DNA of 64,000 nucleotides from Virgibacillus salexigens (GCF_014905415.1 NZ_BNEO01000003.1:186001-250000); one strand, 5' to 3'. Shown: positions 43,533-52,683, counted from the stretch's first letter. Notes: generated by a model not told the origin, from the letters alone. Made by a program: numbers and translations.

Positions 43533-44474
43533 ATGAACCGTCTAACTTCTATGTTAAAAACATACTATAATTTAGAATTACCAACGATACAAGAACAAAA
43601 AGGAGGTTGGGCTTCGCTTGCTTATAAAGTGTCGATCGGAACTGAGGCCTACTTTCTAAAGGTCTATGAAAAGCAACGGGCTTCCACGCCAAAGTATACA
43701 GAGTTAATCAACGATTATGCACCAGTCCTTAAATGGTTAGAAGAAAATACGGAATTAAATGGCCATCTTCCAGTCCCTATTTTAACAAAGAATGACAGTT
43801 ATACCTGTGAAGATGATCAAGCCGTATATATGGTATACAACTATATTGAGGGGGATACGATTGGTGATACAAAATTATCGCAATCCCAAATCATCCATCT
43901 TGCGAAATTACTATCCAAATTGCATACGTTTGGTGAAAAAGAAATACCCATGAACTTATATGCACTCAAGGAATCGTATGATCTTCCGTTTTTAAGTCAG
44001 CTAACCAAAAGTTTGAAAGCAATAGAAAAGCTTCCAACTGACATTAGAGAACTGCTATGGTTTTATCAGGATCCTTTGGAGCAGTTACTATCTGAAATGA
44101 AAAGGTTAGCTTCGTCATTAAAAAATGCCAAATTAACGATGAGATTGTGTCATACAGATCTCCATTATTGGAATTTAATGCAGACATCTAATCAACTTAT
44201 TCTAATTGATTGGGAGGGGTTAAAACTAGCACCTGTCGAAGCAGATTTAATGTTCTTTGTTGATAAGCCTTACTTTAAACAGTTTCTAGATGTTTATCGA
44301 CAGAGGCATAACCAGTTTAAAATCAATGAATCCGCTCTTCAATTTTATCAACTTCGCAGAAAACTAGAAGACATCTGGGAGTTTCTCGAACAGTTGATGA
44401 TTGATAGACTGGAAGGAAGAGCAAGGCAACACACGATAAACATATTAAAAAAAGAATTAAGTACCTTAATTTAA
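43533..44474 (+). CDS. Aminoglycoside-phosphotransferase-fold kinase
   Basis: A 313-residue protein of the APH/choline-kinase group. YFLKVYEKQ supplies the nucleotide-binding Lys, CHTDLHYWNLM (His207, Asp209, Asn214) is the catalytic loop and LIDWEGL (Asp226) the metal site. Similar proteins phosphorylate antibiotics, choline or sugars; the substrate is unknown and resistance should not be assumed. AGAAGGTGAAATGAA precedes ATG. A hairpin follows, then the DUF421 gene. Confidence 0.8.
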   Translation: MNRLTSMLKTYYNLELPTIQEQKGGWASLAYKVSIGTEAYFLKVYEKQRASTPKYTELINDYAPVLKWLEENTELNGHLPVPILTKNDSYTCEDDQAVYMVYNYIEGDTIGDTKLSQSQIIHLAKLLSKLHTFGEKEIPMNLYALKESYDLPFLSQLTKSLKAIEKLPTDIRELLWFYQDPLEQLLSEMKRLASSLKNAKLTMRLCHTDLHYWNLMQTSNQLILIDWEGLKLAPVEADLMFFVDKPYFKQFLDVYRQRHNQFKINESALQFYQLRRKLEDIWEFLEQLMIDRLEGRARQHTINILKKELSTLI

Positions 44475-44524
44475 TACAAGGATATTTCGCGGTATAAAAA
44501 TCACCTCCCTTCGAAATACTTGTA
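44475..44524. promoter_or_regulatory. Hairpin with anti-Shine-Dalgarno loop before DUF421 gene
   Basis: TACAAG and TATTTCG pair with CGAAATA and CTTGTA (13 bp, two-base bulge). The loop carries CACCTCCC, able to pair with GGAGG (44531-44535 region) of the next gene. It could be a terminator or a translational switch. Confidence 0.4.
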
Positions 44525-44543
44525 CTAGATGGAGGTTGAGCGA

Positions 44544-45230
44544 ATGAGTGTCTTTGAATTACTATTAAAGATCGTGGTATCTTTTCTCGTATTGCTATGC
44601 TTAGCTAGATTGATGGGAAGAAAAGAAATTAGTCAAATGACATTTTTTAATTTTGTTTCCGCGATGACGATTGGTTCCATAGCTGCAGATACAATTATGA
44701 ATCAACAAACTCATTTACATATCGGAATGATAGCTCTTATTGCATGGGCTTTATTTACAATACTGATGGGATATTTGGATATTAAATCAAAGAAGGTAAG
44801 AAAAGTGGTGAATGGCCAGCCTATCACAGTCATAAAAAATGGGGTACTGCTGGAAAAGTCCTTGCGCAAGACAAGATTAACGATTGACTCTCTGCAATCT
44901 TTATTGCGAGAGAAAAATATCTTTTCGATAAATGATGTGGACCAGGCGATTTTTGAAACAAGTGGAAAGTTATCGGTATTGCAAAAACATTCGAAGCAGC
45001 AGCTCTCAAAAACGAAAGATAGCCCTGAACCAGTAGAAGTTATTTCAAGTGGAAAAATAAATGTAACTAATTTAGCTAAATTAAATTTGGATATCCCTTG
45101 GTTAGACCGGCAGATTCAGGAAATTGGCATTGCTACCATATCGGAAATCACTCATGCAGAAGTAGAACCAAAGGGCTCTCTTTATATTCAGATAAAGAAT
45201 AAGCCAAAAAATGAAAGGAAGCAAAGCTAA
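44544..45230 (+). CDS. DUF421 membrane protein (YetF/YrbG-like)
   Basis: A 228-residue protein with three N-terminal helices (ELLLKIVVSFLVLLCLARLMG; NFVSAMTIGSIAADTIM; MIALIAWALFTILMGYL) and a cytoplasmic DUF421 domain (VVNGQPITVIKNGVLLEKSLRK, LLREKNIFSINDVDQAIFETSGKLSVL). Members occur in spore formers, some in germination or spore resistance, but their biochemical role is unclear. ATG at 44544 follows GGAGG at 8 bases. Confidence 0.86.
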   Translation: MSVFELLLKIVVSFLVLLCLARLMGRKEISQMTFFNFVSAMTIGSIAADTIMNQQTHLHIGMIALIAWALFTILMGYLDIKSKKVRKVVNGQPITVIKNGVLLEKSLRKTRLTIDSLQSLLREKNIFSINDVDQAIFETSGKLSVLQKHSKQQLSKTKDSPEPVEVISSGKINVTNLAKLNLDIPWLDRQIQEIGIATISEITHAEVEPKGSLYIQIKNKPKNERKQS

Positions 45231-45259
45231 TTGTATTGTTGATGTATTTATGTTATGCT
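45231..45259 (+). promoter_or_regulatory. Promoter of the MLTGVFN leader
   Basis: TTGTAT (45231-45236), 17-bp spacer, TATGCT (45254-45259). Transcription would begin near 45266, giving a leader of about 380 bases before the first ORF over ten codons. Confidence 0.5.
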
Positions 45260-45292
45260 TACGACAACTCTATATGAAGAGGAGATAATTTC

Positions 45293-45316
45293 ATGTTAAC
45301 AGGTGTTTTCAACTAA
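45293..45316 (+). CDS. Seven-residue leader peptide MLTGVFN
   Basis: ATG at 45293 follows AGAGGAG (spacing about 8) and encodes MLTGVFN then TAA. Its stop codon lies inside the 5' arm of a long inverted repeat, the usual layout of ribosome-sensing attenuators. It is too short to have any other evident role. Confidence 0.5.
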   Translation: MLTGVFN

Positions 45317-45407
45317 TTCAGTAACTAAATAAGGTTAAAATTCACTTCATTTTATTTGAGTAAATATAAATGTTTTTTCGTGATGAATTTTTAACCTTCT
45401 GAATTAG
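45313..45407 (+). promoter_or_regulatory. Long leader hairpin (attenuator-like)
   Basis: CTAATTCAG (45313-45321) and AAGGTTAAAATTCA (45331-45344) pair with TGAATTTTTAACCTT (45384-45398) and CTGAATTAG (45399-45407): 9 plus 14 base pairs with a 9-base bulge. A ribosome stalled on the leader peptide would open the outer stem. Confidence 0.6.
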
Positions 45408-45450
45408 CAAGAACAACGGTTAATTTGTCTTTATTTCTATCGTGAAACCC

Positions 45451-45479
45451 AAATCCGTGCTGTTCGAGTACGGATTTTT
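45451..45479 (+). terminator. First leader terminator
   Basis: AAATCCGTGCT pairs with AGTACGGATTT (11 bp, one G-T) around GTTCG, followed by TT. Confidence 0.75.
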
Positions 45480-45504
45480 CTGCTTTTTAGGGGTTCTCTA
45501 AGTC

Positions 45505-45546
45505 AAAGACGGCGAATGGCGTATGTTCATTTGCTGTCTTTTTTAC
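45505..45546 (+). terminator. Second leader terminator
   Basis: AAAGACGGCGAATG pairs with CATTTGCTGTCTTT (14 bp, two G-T) around a 9-base loop and runs into TTT. It lies about 100 bases before the next ORF, so full-length transcription would need read-through or another promoter. Confidence 0.8.
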
Positions 45547-45643
45547 ATTCGAGTGGAAGCGATAATTATAGAGGGAGCAAGGGATGGTAGAAAGTTACAT
45601 CCAGTACAACAGTTACGCCTTTTACAATTTAAAGGAGGAATGA

Positions 45644-45748
45644 ATGATGAATGTAGAAAAGCAAGTTAGCCGATGGAAGGAAAATAACGAGATTATATGG
45701 AGGTATCATGATGATAAAGGTGATAGAACAGGTAAATGGAAACCTTGA
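45644..45748 (+). CDS. 34-residue ORF overlapping the BpsA-like gene
   Basis: ATG at 45644 follows AAAGGAGG (45631-45638) and opens 34 codons (MMNVEKQVSRWKENNEIIWR and an ending YHDDKGDRTGKWKP). It overlaps the following gene by 41 bases in another frame, so translation is probably coupled. I know no family. It could be a regulatory upstream ORF or a peptide substrate of the neighbouring enzyme; the ribosome site is the main evidence that it is translated. Confidence 0.5.
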   Translation: MMNVEKQVSRWKENNEIIWRYHDDKGDRTGKWKP

Positions 45749-46889
45749 TTTAGAAGAAGGTTCTCTTGTAATTGAGCACTTGATGATTGAATGTTTTTTA
45801 ACTCCTGGAATTTCCACGAAAATATTGGCCAGAAAGGTTTTATTACCAGTGCCTGTTACAGTTGCAATAAAAAAAGAGTTAATTGAAAATGGATTATTAA
45901 AGCAGGACAGAGGAGTACGGTGTACACAAAAAGGAAAAGCCCTTGTTGAACAATCGTTGGACTATAAAGGATTAGATAAACAGCTCCATGAACGGTTATT
46001 ATCAAGACCAGATAACTTGGAAGCTGATTTGGACAGTATTCTTATCATTCTTCATGATTTGTTTTCCAAACGTCCCCAAGTAAATGTGCAATTAGATCAG
46101 TCTTTGTGTACTCCTGAAACAAGCTTACGGAGAGCTATTCTATGTTTAAGTGAACGTTCTCTTATTGGAAAGCGAATATTATGTGTGGGCGATGATGATC
46201 TTGTAAGTGTAGCTATAGGTTTACTTCTACAAAAATTATTTCCTAGGAAATCGGAGTTTCATACATGGATTGATGTAATGGATATTGATACTCGTTTTCT
46301 TGCATTTATTAATAAAATTGCAAAGGAAAAAAACTTACCAATTACATGTATAGAGCATGATATGCGAAAACCAGTCGCTAGTGCGTATGTCAGCAGATAT
46401 GATTGCTTTCTTACTGATCCGCCCTATACTTTACAAGGGATGGAACTATTTGTTTCACGGGGAGTTCATGCCTTAAAGAGGCAGAGTGGCATGCCTATTT
46501 TCTTATCATTTGCACACAAATCACCAGCATTTATGCTGAAAATGCAGCAAATATTCATTCGTTTAGGATTGAGTGTAACAGCTACATTACCTCAATTTAA
46601 TCATTATCTTGGTGCTCAGATGATTGCTAACCAAAGTCAGATGTTGATTATGAAAACAACGACTTCAACCGAGATACCAATTGATTTATTACAAGAATAC
46701 CAAGACCCAATATATACTGGAGAAATGAAGCAGTCGTTTCGTATTTACCGATGTAAAAGTTGCGGGATAGAAAGGAAGGTAGGGGCCAACTTTCCGTTTA
46801 AAACAATCGAGCAGTTAAAAGAAAGTACCTGTCCAGTTTGTTGTAACAATACGTTTCTTTTAATCAAAAAAAGAACAGGAAATAAATAA
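45708..46889 (+). CDS. BpsA-like branched polyamine synthase (aminopropyltransferase)
   Basis: A 393-residue protein of the bis-aminopropyl spermidine synthase family, known from thermophiles, where BpsA adds aminopropyl groups from decarboxylated SAM to spermidine. The N-terminal 80 residues form a winged-helix-like domain; the Rossmann core has VGDDDLVSVA (161-164 acidic run) and the catalytic DPPY (237-240). An added C-terminal zinc ribbon (Cys339, Cys342, Cys365, Cys368) is present. GGAGGTATC precedes ATG. Upstream are an attenuator-like leader and a tiny overlapping ORF; an MFS exporter converges. Substrate could be spermidine or something else entirely. Confidence 0.75.
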   Translation: MMIKVIEQVNGNLDLEEGSLVIEHLMIECFLTPGISTKILARKVLLPVPVTVAIKKELIENGLLKQDRGVRCTQKGKALVEQSLDYKGLDKQLHERLLSRPDNLEADLDSILIILHDLFSKRPQVNVQLDQSLCTPETSLRRAILCLSERSLIGKRILCVGDDDLVSVAIGLLLQKLFPRKSEFHTWIDVMDIDTRFLAFINKIAKEKNLPITCIEHDMRKPVASAYVSRYDCFLTDPPYTLQGMELFVSRGVHALKRQSGMPIFLSFAHKSPAFMLKMQQIFIRLGLSVTATLPQFNHYLGAQMIANQSQMLIMKTTTSTEIPIDLLQEYQDPIYTGEMKQSFRIYRCKSCGIERKVGANFPFKTIEQLKESTCPVCCNNTFLLIKKRTGNK

Positions 46890-46895
46890 TCAAGC

Positions 46896-46929
46896 GGATA
46901 GATACTTGCTTACAAAGCGGTATCTATCC
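46896..46929. terminator. Bidirectional hairpin between bpsA-like and MFS genes
   Basis: GGATAGATAC and GTATCTATCC form a perfect 10-bp stem around 14 bases. T runs are weak on both sides, but it lies between two convergent stops. Confidence 0.65.
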
Positions 46930-46955
46930 TGTCTTATTAGTATAAATAAGCTATG

Positions 46956-48188
46956 TTATTGAACCGACTGTTCCTTATTGTCTGTTTTGATACATTTCCA
47001 TACCAAAAGGAGAAGGAAAACCCCAATTATTCCCATGACCATATAAGTCAGGTTTAAGAAATGATTCATCGTCATCGATATAACCGGAGGACCTAAGGCA
47101 ACTCCGATGAATCTACAAGAGCTGTAAAATGAAGTAATGGTGCCACGTTCCTCTTTCTCAATTCCTTCAGTTATCATTGCGTCGAGTGTGGGGAGTATTG
47201 CTCCAATGGCAGTACCTAGTAACGAGGTAATGATAAGCAATAGGATTAAGTTATTACTTGTGTAGCCTACAAAAATAACGCTTACAGAGGAAATGATTAA
47301 GCTTAGCATGATTACGTTTTTCATAATCTTTAAATTACCTTTAATTGTTCTACCTGTAATATAAGAAGCAACACAAAGGCAAAAGAGAGGGATAGCTAAG
47401 ACAAACCCTTTTTTTACATCGTACAAGCTATGTTGTTTTTCAAAAATATCCGATAAGAAAAATAATACCCCAAATAAAACAAGCATTAAATGAATCCCAA
47501 TGAAAAAGACGGTATAAAGCCATTTACCATCATTTTTAAAGATTGTTTTTGTCTTTTCATAAAACGTTCTAAATCGCGGTGGTTCTTCCTTCTGTTTTGG
47601 AACCTTTATAAAGAAAAAAACAAGAACAATTGAAATTAGGCTGAAAAAAGAAATGGAGAAAAACGGTAAAAACCACAAAAATGAAGCAAACAGTGCTCCG
47701 AGAATAGGACTTAGTACTTTTCCAAAAGTATTTGATGTTTCAACGATTCCTAAACAAGAGCTTGTCTTTTCATCATCATCTTTATAGAGATCACCAACTA
47801 ATGGTAAAATGATCGGTGCTGCTCCAGCAGCGCCAATGCCCTGCAAAATACGACCAACGATGATCCATGAAAACGGATCAGCCATTCTCCATGATGCCAT
47901 ACCAGCAATAATGCCGCCAATCATGGCTAGTATTAAACTAGGTAAAATCACGATTTTTCTTCCATAACGGTCAGATAAGTAACCAGCTACCGGAATAAGA
48001 AAGATGGCTGCAATCGAATAACTGGTAATGACCATGCTGGATTGAAAAGAAGTGATTCCGACCTTGTCTTCAAATATAGGTAAAACAGGAATTAGCATCG
48101 AATTACCTAACGTCATTACTAGCGGAATGGATGCCATGCTTACAATGCACCATTTGCTTACTTGTTGGTTGTTTTCTTCGTTTATCAC
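46956..48188 (-). CDS. MFS exporter
   Basis: A 410-residue major facilitator protein with 12 helices. The loop 2-3 motif GYLSDRYGRKIVI and GRILQGIGAAGAAPIILPLVGD (motif C-like, helix 5) mark a 12/14-helix drug:H+ antiporter type. GTG at 48188 follows GAGGTG; ATG at 48227 has no site. B. subtilis Blt, of this superfamily, exports spermidine, so export of the product of the convergent BpsA-like enzyme is a fair hypothesis, not shown by sequence. Confidence 0.85.
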   Translation of the reverse strand: MINEENNQQVSKWCIVSMASIPLVMTLGNSMLIPVLPIFEDKVGITSFQSSMVITSYSIAAIFLIPVAGYLSDRYGRKIVILPSLILAMIGGIIAGMASWRMADPFSWIIVGRILQGIGAAGAAPIILPLVGDLYKDDDEKTSSCLGIVETSNTFGKVLSPILGALFASFLWFLPFFSISFFSLISIVLVFFFIKVPKQKEEPPRFRTFYEKTKTIFKNDGKWLYTVFFIGIHLMLVLFGVLFFLSDIFEKQHSLYDVKKGFVLAIPLFCLCVASYITGRTIKGNLKIMKNVIMLSLIISSVSVIFVGYTSNNLILLLIITSLLGTAIGAILPTLDAMITEGIEKEERGTITSFYSSCRFIGVALGPPVISMTMNHFLNLTYMVMGIIGVFLLLLVWKCIKTDNKEQSVQ

Positions 48189-48410
48189 AATAGACACCTC
48201 ATTCTTTCCTACTTCATATAATTCCAATTGATTTGAATTCCTATACGAATGAAAATGTATGGTAAATCATGCTAAAGCTATCATTACAAATTCCTAGCCT
48301 AGTCAGTCATTACTAAATTCTTGTAGTTATATAGCCCATGAGCATAGAAAAATCCAGCTTTTCATAAGAAAATCCTAAAAATAAGTTGTATTCTGAAGGG
48401 AGATTATAAC

Positions 48411-48461
48411 ATGATGTTTGTAAGCGTTATCAATAATGGAAGGGGGAGAGATTTTGAGTAA
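48411..48461 (+). CDS. Possible 16-residue upstream ORF before GH92 gene
   Basis: AAGGGAG followed by ATGATG at 48411 opens 16 codons ending at TAA 48459-48461, and overlaps the cre match. It may be a chance frame; its strong site is the only support. Confidence 0.25.
   Translation: MMFVSVINNGRGRDFE
48418..48432. promoter_or_regulatory. Candidate CcpA cre site before GH92 gene
   Basis: TTGTAAGCGTTATCA fits WTGNAANCGNWNNCW at every fixed position and lies 63 bases before the GH92 start, consistent with catabolite repression of a glycan hydrolase. Confidence 0.6.
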
Positions 48462-48494
48462 CCATACTATTTAAACCTGGGAGGGAATGAATCA

Positions 48495-51400
48495 TTGAAG
48501 TTTTATCAATTTAAGAAGTATGGTAGGTATGCGTTTTTTGCAATCCTCTTAACTTTGCTTCTTACATCAGCAAGTAATATGGTGACTCATGGACAAGAGA
48601 TGGATTTTTTTACTTCATTTGAAGAAAATGACAGAACCCCTACGTGGGAAAATACAGTTGAGGTGGATAGAGAGGGGGACGAAAAAGCATCAGGTATTGA
48701 TGGCAATATTGATGAAGATAGAATCCAAGGGGATATAACAGATAAAGTGCAAAGCATTACAGCAAGTGCGAATAATCCCCCAAACGAAATCGAAGAAAAG
48801 TTAATCGATAATGATCAAAATACGAAATGGTTGGCATTTGAATCCGATGGTTGGATAGAGATGGAATTATCTGAGAAGGAGAAACTTGTAAAATATGCGT
48901 TTACTTCGGCAAATGACTCTCCAGAAAGAGATCCGAAGCAATGGAGCGTCTTTGGTTCCTCGAACGGTGAAGATTGGGTCGAAATTGATTCGCGAGAAAA
49001 TCAATCTTTCGAGAACCGATTTGAACGGAAAATTTATACCTTTGAAAATAATCGGGCGTACAAGTATTATCGTTTTGAATTACGAGAAAATCATAGTGGT
49101 GATATTATACAATTGGCCGATATTGCCCTTTCCAATGGGGAGGATACTCCGGAAGAGCCACCAACCGATATGAAATCGTATCAAAGTGATGGACCACCAA
49201 GGTCTTATACAGCAAAAACGAATGTCGGTTGGGAAGGATTAAAGGCATTTACGTATGAGGGTACACATCTTTCTAAAGGAAGGGCGTATTCCTATAATAA
49301 GGTGTATGATGTTGATATTCCTGTAACTGCTGAGACAAAGCTTTCGTACTTTATTAGTCCATTATTTATGGATACGAAGGAAAATGATTATTCAAGTACG
49401 TATGCTTCCATCGATCTTGCCTTTAGTGATGGTTCTTATTTAAGTGAACTAGGAGTGAAAGATCAGCATGGAGTTGTACTCCATCCGACCAAGCAAGGGA
49501 ATTCCAACACACTCTACCCAAATCAATGGAATTATAAAGAAGCAATGATTGGGGAGGTAGCTAAAGGGAAGACAATCAAAAGAATTTTAGTTGCTTACGA
49601 TAACCCAAATGGACCGACAACCTTTAAAGGATCTGTTGATAATATAAAAATCGGCGATGCAATTGATGAGGAAGCAGATAACTTTACGGATTATGTTAAT
49701 ATTTTAAGAGGCACTCAATCAAATGGTACATTTTCTCGGGGGAATAATATACCGGCAGTAGCTGTACCGCATGGATTTAATTTTTGGACACCAGTTACAG
49801 ATGCTGGCTCTACCAGTTGGCTGTATAGTTATCATCAAGATAATAATGAGGAAAATCTTCCAGAACTAGAGGCATTCTCCGTCAGTCATGAACCAAGCCC
49901 ATGGATGGGAGACAGGCAGACCTTTCAAGTGATGCCTTCAAGTACGGAAGGAGAACCGACAGCTGATCGATCAGAACGTGCATTAGCTTTTCAGCATAAA
50001 AATGAGATCGCCAAACCACATTATTATAAAGTAAGCTTTGAAAATGGCATTGTCACAGAAATGGCCCCAACGAACCATGCAGCGATGTTTCGTTTTACGT
50101 TCCCAGATAATCAATCGAAGCTAATTTTCGATAATGTAAATAATAATGGTGGATTAAGCTTACATCCCGAATCACAGAGTCTTTCTGGTTACTCTGATGT
50201 TAAAAGTGGCCTCTCAGCAGGAGCGACAAGAATGTTTATCTATGCAACCTTTGATAAACCGATAGCGGAGTCGAGCAAGCTTCCAGGAAATGATCGAGAT
50301 AATGTGGCGGGTTATTATAAATTTGATATTGGAAATAGCAAGGAAGTTAATATGAAAATAGCTACGTCACTAATTAGTGTGGAGCAAGCAAAGAAGAATC
50401 TACAGCAGGAAATATCGCAAGAGGATAGCTTGGAAGATGTAAAAGAAAAAGCAAATCAACAATGGAACGACAAGTTACGTCGAATTGAAGTAGAAGGAGC
50501 AAATTATGATCAACTAACTACCCTGTATTCGAATATGTATCGCTTATTCCTATATCCCAATATAGCATATGAAAATGTTGGCTCGGTGGCAGAACCAGTA
50601 TATCAATATGCAAGTCCTTTCTCTGAACCAGTTGGTGAAGATACACCTACAGAGACTGGTGCAAAGGTGAATTATGGTAAACCATATGTGAATAATGGGT
50701 TCTGGGATACTTATCGAACAGCTTGGCCTGCTTATACATTATTAACTCCACAGAAAACCGGAGAAATGATCGACGGATTTGTTCAGCATTACAAAGATGG
50801 TGGATGGATTTCTAGATGGTCTTCTCCTGGCTATGCAAATCTGATGGTAGGTACAAGTTCGGATATTGCATTTGCAGATGCCTATACAAAAGGGGTTAAG
50901 AATTTTGATGTGACGTCATTTTATGAATCGGCATTAAAAAATGCCGCGGTGGTTAGTCCGAGTCAGGCTACTGGAAGAAAGGGATTAGAAACGTCTATCT
51001 TTAATGGTTATACCAGTACGGCTATAAGTGAAGGAATGTCTTGGTCCATGGACGGTTATATCAATGATTTTGGCATTGCAAACTTCGCGCGAGCGATGAA
51101 GAAACAAGAAAATGGTACGAATCCATATTATGATCAGCTGGATGATGACTATCTGTATTTCTTAAATCGTTCCAGACAGTATCGGTACCTCTTTAATGAA
51201 CAAGTTCAATTTTTCATGGGAAGAGCTGAAGATGGAAAATGGCGTGAAACAAAAGAAACCTTCGATCCACGAAGTTGGGGAGGGGATTATACAGAAACAA
51301 ATGCTTGGAATATGGCATTTCATGCTCCGCATGATGGACAAGGTTTAGCGAATCTTTATGGAGGCAGGGAAGGACTTGCTAATAAACTAGACGCATTCTT

Positions 51401-52679
51401 TTCCACCAAGGAGACAGCTACGTATCCAGGTCATTATGGTGGTGTTATTCATGAAATGCGTGAAGCAAGAGATGTAAGGATGGGCATGTATGGCCATAGT
51501 AATCAACCTGCTCATCATATTGTATATATGTATAATTATGCTGGAGAGCCTTGGAAGACCCAAAGCAAAGTAAGGGAAATCTTATCTAGACAGTATATCG
51601 GTAGTGAGATAGGTCAAGGTTATGCAGGTGATGAAGACAATGGTGAAATGTCTGCCTGGTATTTATTAAGTGCTGCAGGAATTTATCCTTTAACGATGGG
51701 AACAGGGGAGTATGCCATAGGAGCGCCTTTCTTTGAAAAAATGACGATTCATTTAGAGAATGGGAAAGATTTGGAAATTCTTGCTCCTGAGGTTAGTGAT
51801 ACGAATAAATATATTCAAAATGTCACTATAAATGGGGAAGATCATAATAAATTAGCCATTTCCCATCAAAGAATTTTGGAAGGTGGCACCATCGAATATG
51901 AAATGGGAAGTGAACCTTCCGATTGGGGTACATCAGATGAAGCCTTGCCTAATTCTATTGTAGATACGAAAACAGATGGTACGACTATTCCACTTCCCCC
52001 AATGCATGATTTAACCGATAACAATAAATATAGTGGTATTACTAACGAACAGAAACGTTTATTTGATAATGCATCCACAACGGAATGGCATATAGATGAT
52101 CAAGTAGCTCGTATTCGAACAGAATTTACGAATGCCCCTTTGCAAGCTGAGATGTATACCATCACTTCTGGAGAAGATAAAAAATATGATCCAATAAGCT
52201 GGGTGTTAAAGGGATCTAATAATGGGCAGGATTGGAAGATAATTGATTCTAGAGAAAATGAGTCATTTAAATGGCGTAACTATACACGTTCATTTAAAAT
52301 AGAAAGTCCAAATAAATACAGTCACTACCAGTTGGAAATCACCAAAAACAATGGCGCTGACCGTACAACCATTTCAGAAATCGAATTGCTTGGCTACGAT
52401 AATCTGAATCAGATCTTCGAGCAAATAACCGAACAGTTAATAAAATTCCAGAAAGCTGAAGATTTGAACAAGGGGATGGCCGACCAAATTATCCATCAAT
52501 TAGGCAATGTGGAAAAGCATGTTCAAAAAGGGAAAATGGAACAAGCAATTAAACAAACTCGCAATTTAATACAGCATATAGAAAAAAGGAAGAAGCAAAA
52601 GAAAATAGATGAATCAGTCTGCAAGCAGATAGAGGCAGATTTATACAGCCTGATTCAGCTAATACAACAAAAGAAATAA
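48495..52679 (+). CDS. Secreted GH92 alpha-mannosidase with twin discoidin-like domains
   Basis: A 1394-residue exported exo-alpha-mannosidase. Order: signal peptide (1-33, helix YAFFAILLTLLLTSASNMV), discoidin (F5/8-C) domain at about 85-210, linker and beta domain to 390, GH92 at about 395-1135, second discoidin domain at about 1165-1310, helical tail 1315-1394. GH92 marks are DYVNILRGTQSNGTFSRGN, GFWDTYRTAWPAY and GDEDNGEMSAWYLLSAAGIYP. The two discoidin domains share GSxNGxDW and IDSREN. No LPXTG or membrane anchor is seen, so it is released or held by the helical tail. GH92 enzymes need Ca2+ and trim alpha-1,2-mannose. TTG at 48495 follows GGGAGGGAA. It has no glycan neighbours. Confidence 0.9.
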   Translation: MKFYQFKKYGRYAFFAILLTLLLTSASNMVTHGQEMDFFTSFEENDRTPTWENTVEVDREGDEKASGIDGNIDEDRIQGDITDKVQSITASANNPPNEIEEKLIDNDQNTKWLAFESDGWIEMELSEKEKLVKYAFTSANDSPERDPKQWSVFGSSNGEDWVEIDSRENQSFENRFERKIYTFENNRAYKYYRFELRENHSGDIIQLADIALSNGEDTPEEPPTDMKSYQSDGPPRSYTAKTNVGWEGLKAFTYEGTHLSKGRAYSYNKVYDVDIPVTAETKLSYFISPLFMDTKENDYSSTYASIDLAFSDGSYLSELGVKDQHGVVLHPTKQGNSNTLYPNQWNYKEAMIGEVAKGKTIKRILVAYDNPNGPTTFKGSVDNIKIGDAIDEEADNFTDYVNILRGTQSNGTFSRGNNIPAVAVPHGFNFWTPVTDAGSTSWLYSYHQDNNEENLPELEAFSVSHEPSPWMGDRQTFQVMPSSTEGEPTADRSERALAFQHKNEIAKPHYYKVSFENGIVTEMAPTNHAAMFRFTFPDNQSKLIFDNVNNNGGLSLHPESQSLSGYSDVKSGLSAGATRMFIYATFDKPIAESSKLPGNDRDNVAGYYKFDIGNSKEVNMKIATSLISVEQAKKNLQQEISQEDSLEDVKEKANQQWNDKLRRIEVEGANYDQLTTLYSNMYRLFLYPNIAYENVGSVAEPVYQYASPFSEPVGEDTPTETGAKVNYGKPYVNNGFWDTYRTAWPAYTLLTPQKTGEMIDGFVQHYKDGGWISRWSSPGYANLMVGTSSDIAFADAYTKGVKNFDVTSFYESALKNAAVVSPSQATGRKGLETSIFNGYTSTAISEGMSWSMDGYINDFGIANFARAMKKQENGTNPYYDQLDDDYLYFLNRSRQYRYLFNEQVQFFMGRAEDGKWRETKETFDPRSWGGDYTETNAWNMAFHAPHDGQGLANLYGGREGLANKLDAFFSTKETATYPGHYGGVIHEMREARDVRMGMYGHSNQPAHHIVYMYNYAGEPWKTQSKVREILSRQYIGSEIGQGYAGDEDNGEMSAWYLLSAAGIYPLTMGTGEYAIGAPFFEKMTIHLENGKDLEILAPEVSDTNKYIQNVTINGEDHNKLAISHQRILEGGTIEYEMGSEPSDWGTSDEALPNSIVDTKTDGTTIPLPPMHDLTDNNKYSGITNEQKRLFDNASTTEWHIDDQVARIRTEFTNAPLQAEMYTITSGEDKKYDPISWVLKGSNNGQDWKIIDSRENESFKWRNYTRSFKIESPNKYSHYQLEITKNNGADRTTISEIELLGYDNLNQIFEQITEQLIKFQKAEDLNKGMADQIIHQLGNVEKHVQKGKMEQAIKQTRNLIQHIEKRKKQKKIDESVCKQIEADLYSLIQLIQQKK

Positions 52680-52683
52680 GGTC

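Noticed and set aside
43533-44474. Aminoglycoside resistance gene
   Set aside because: Only the general kinase fold is visible; the family includes many non-resistance kinases.
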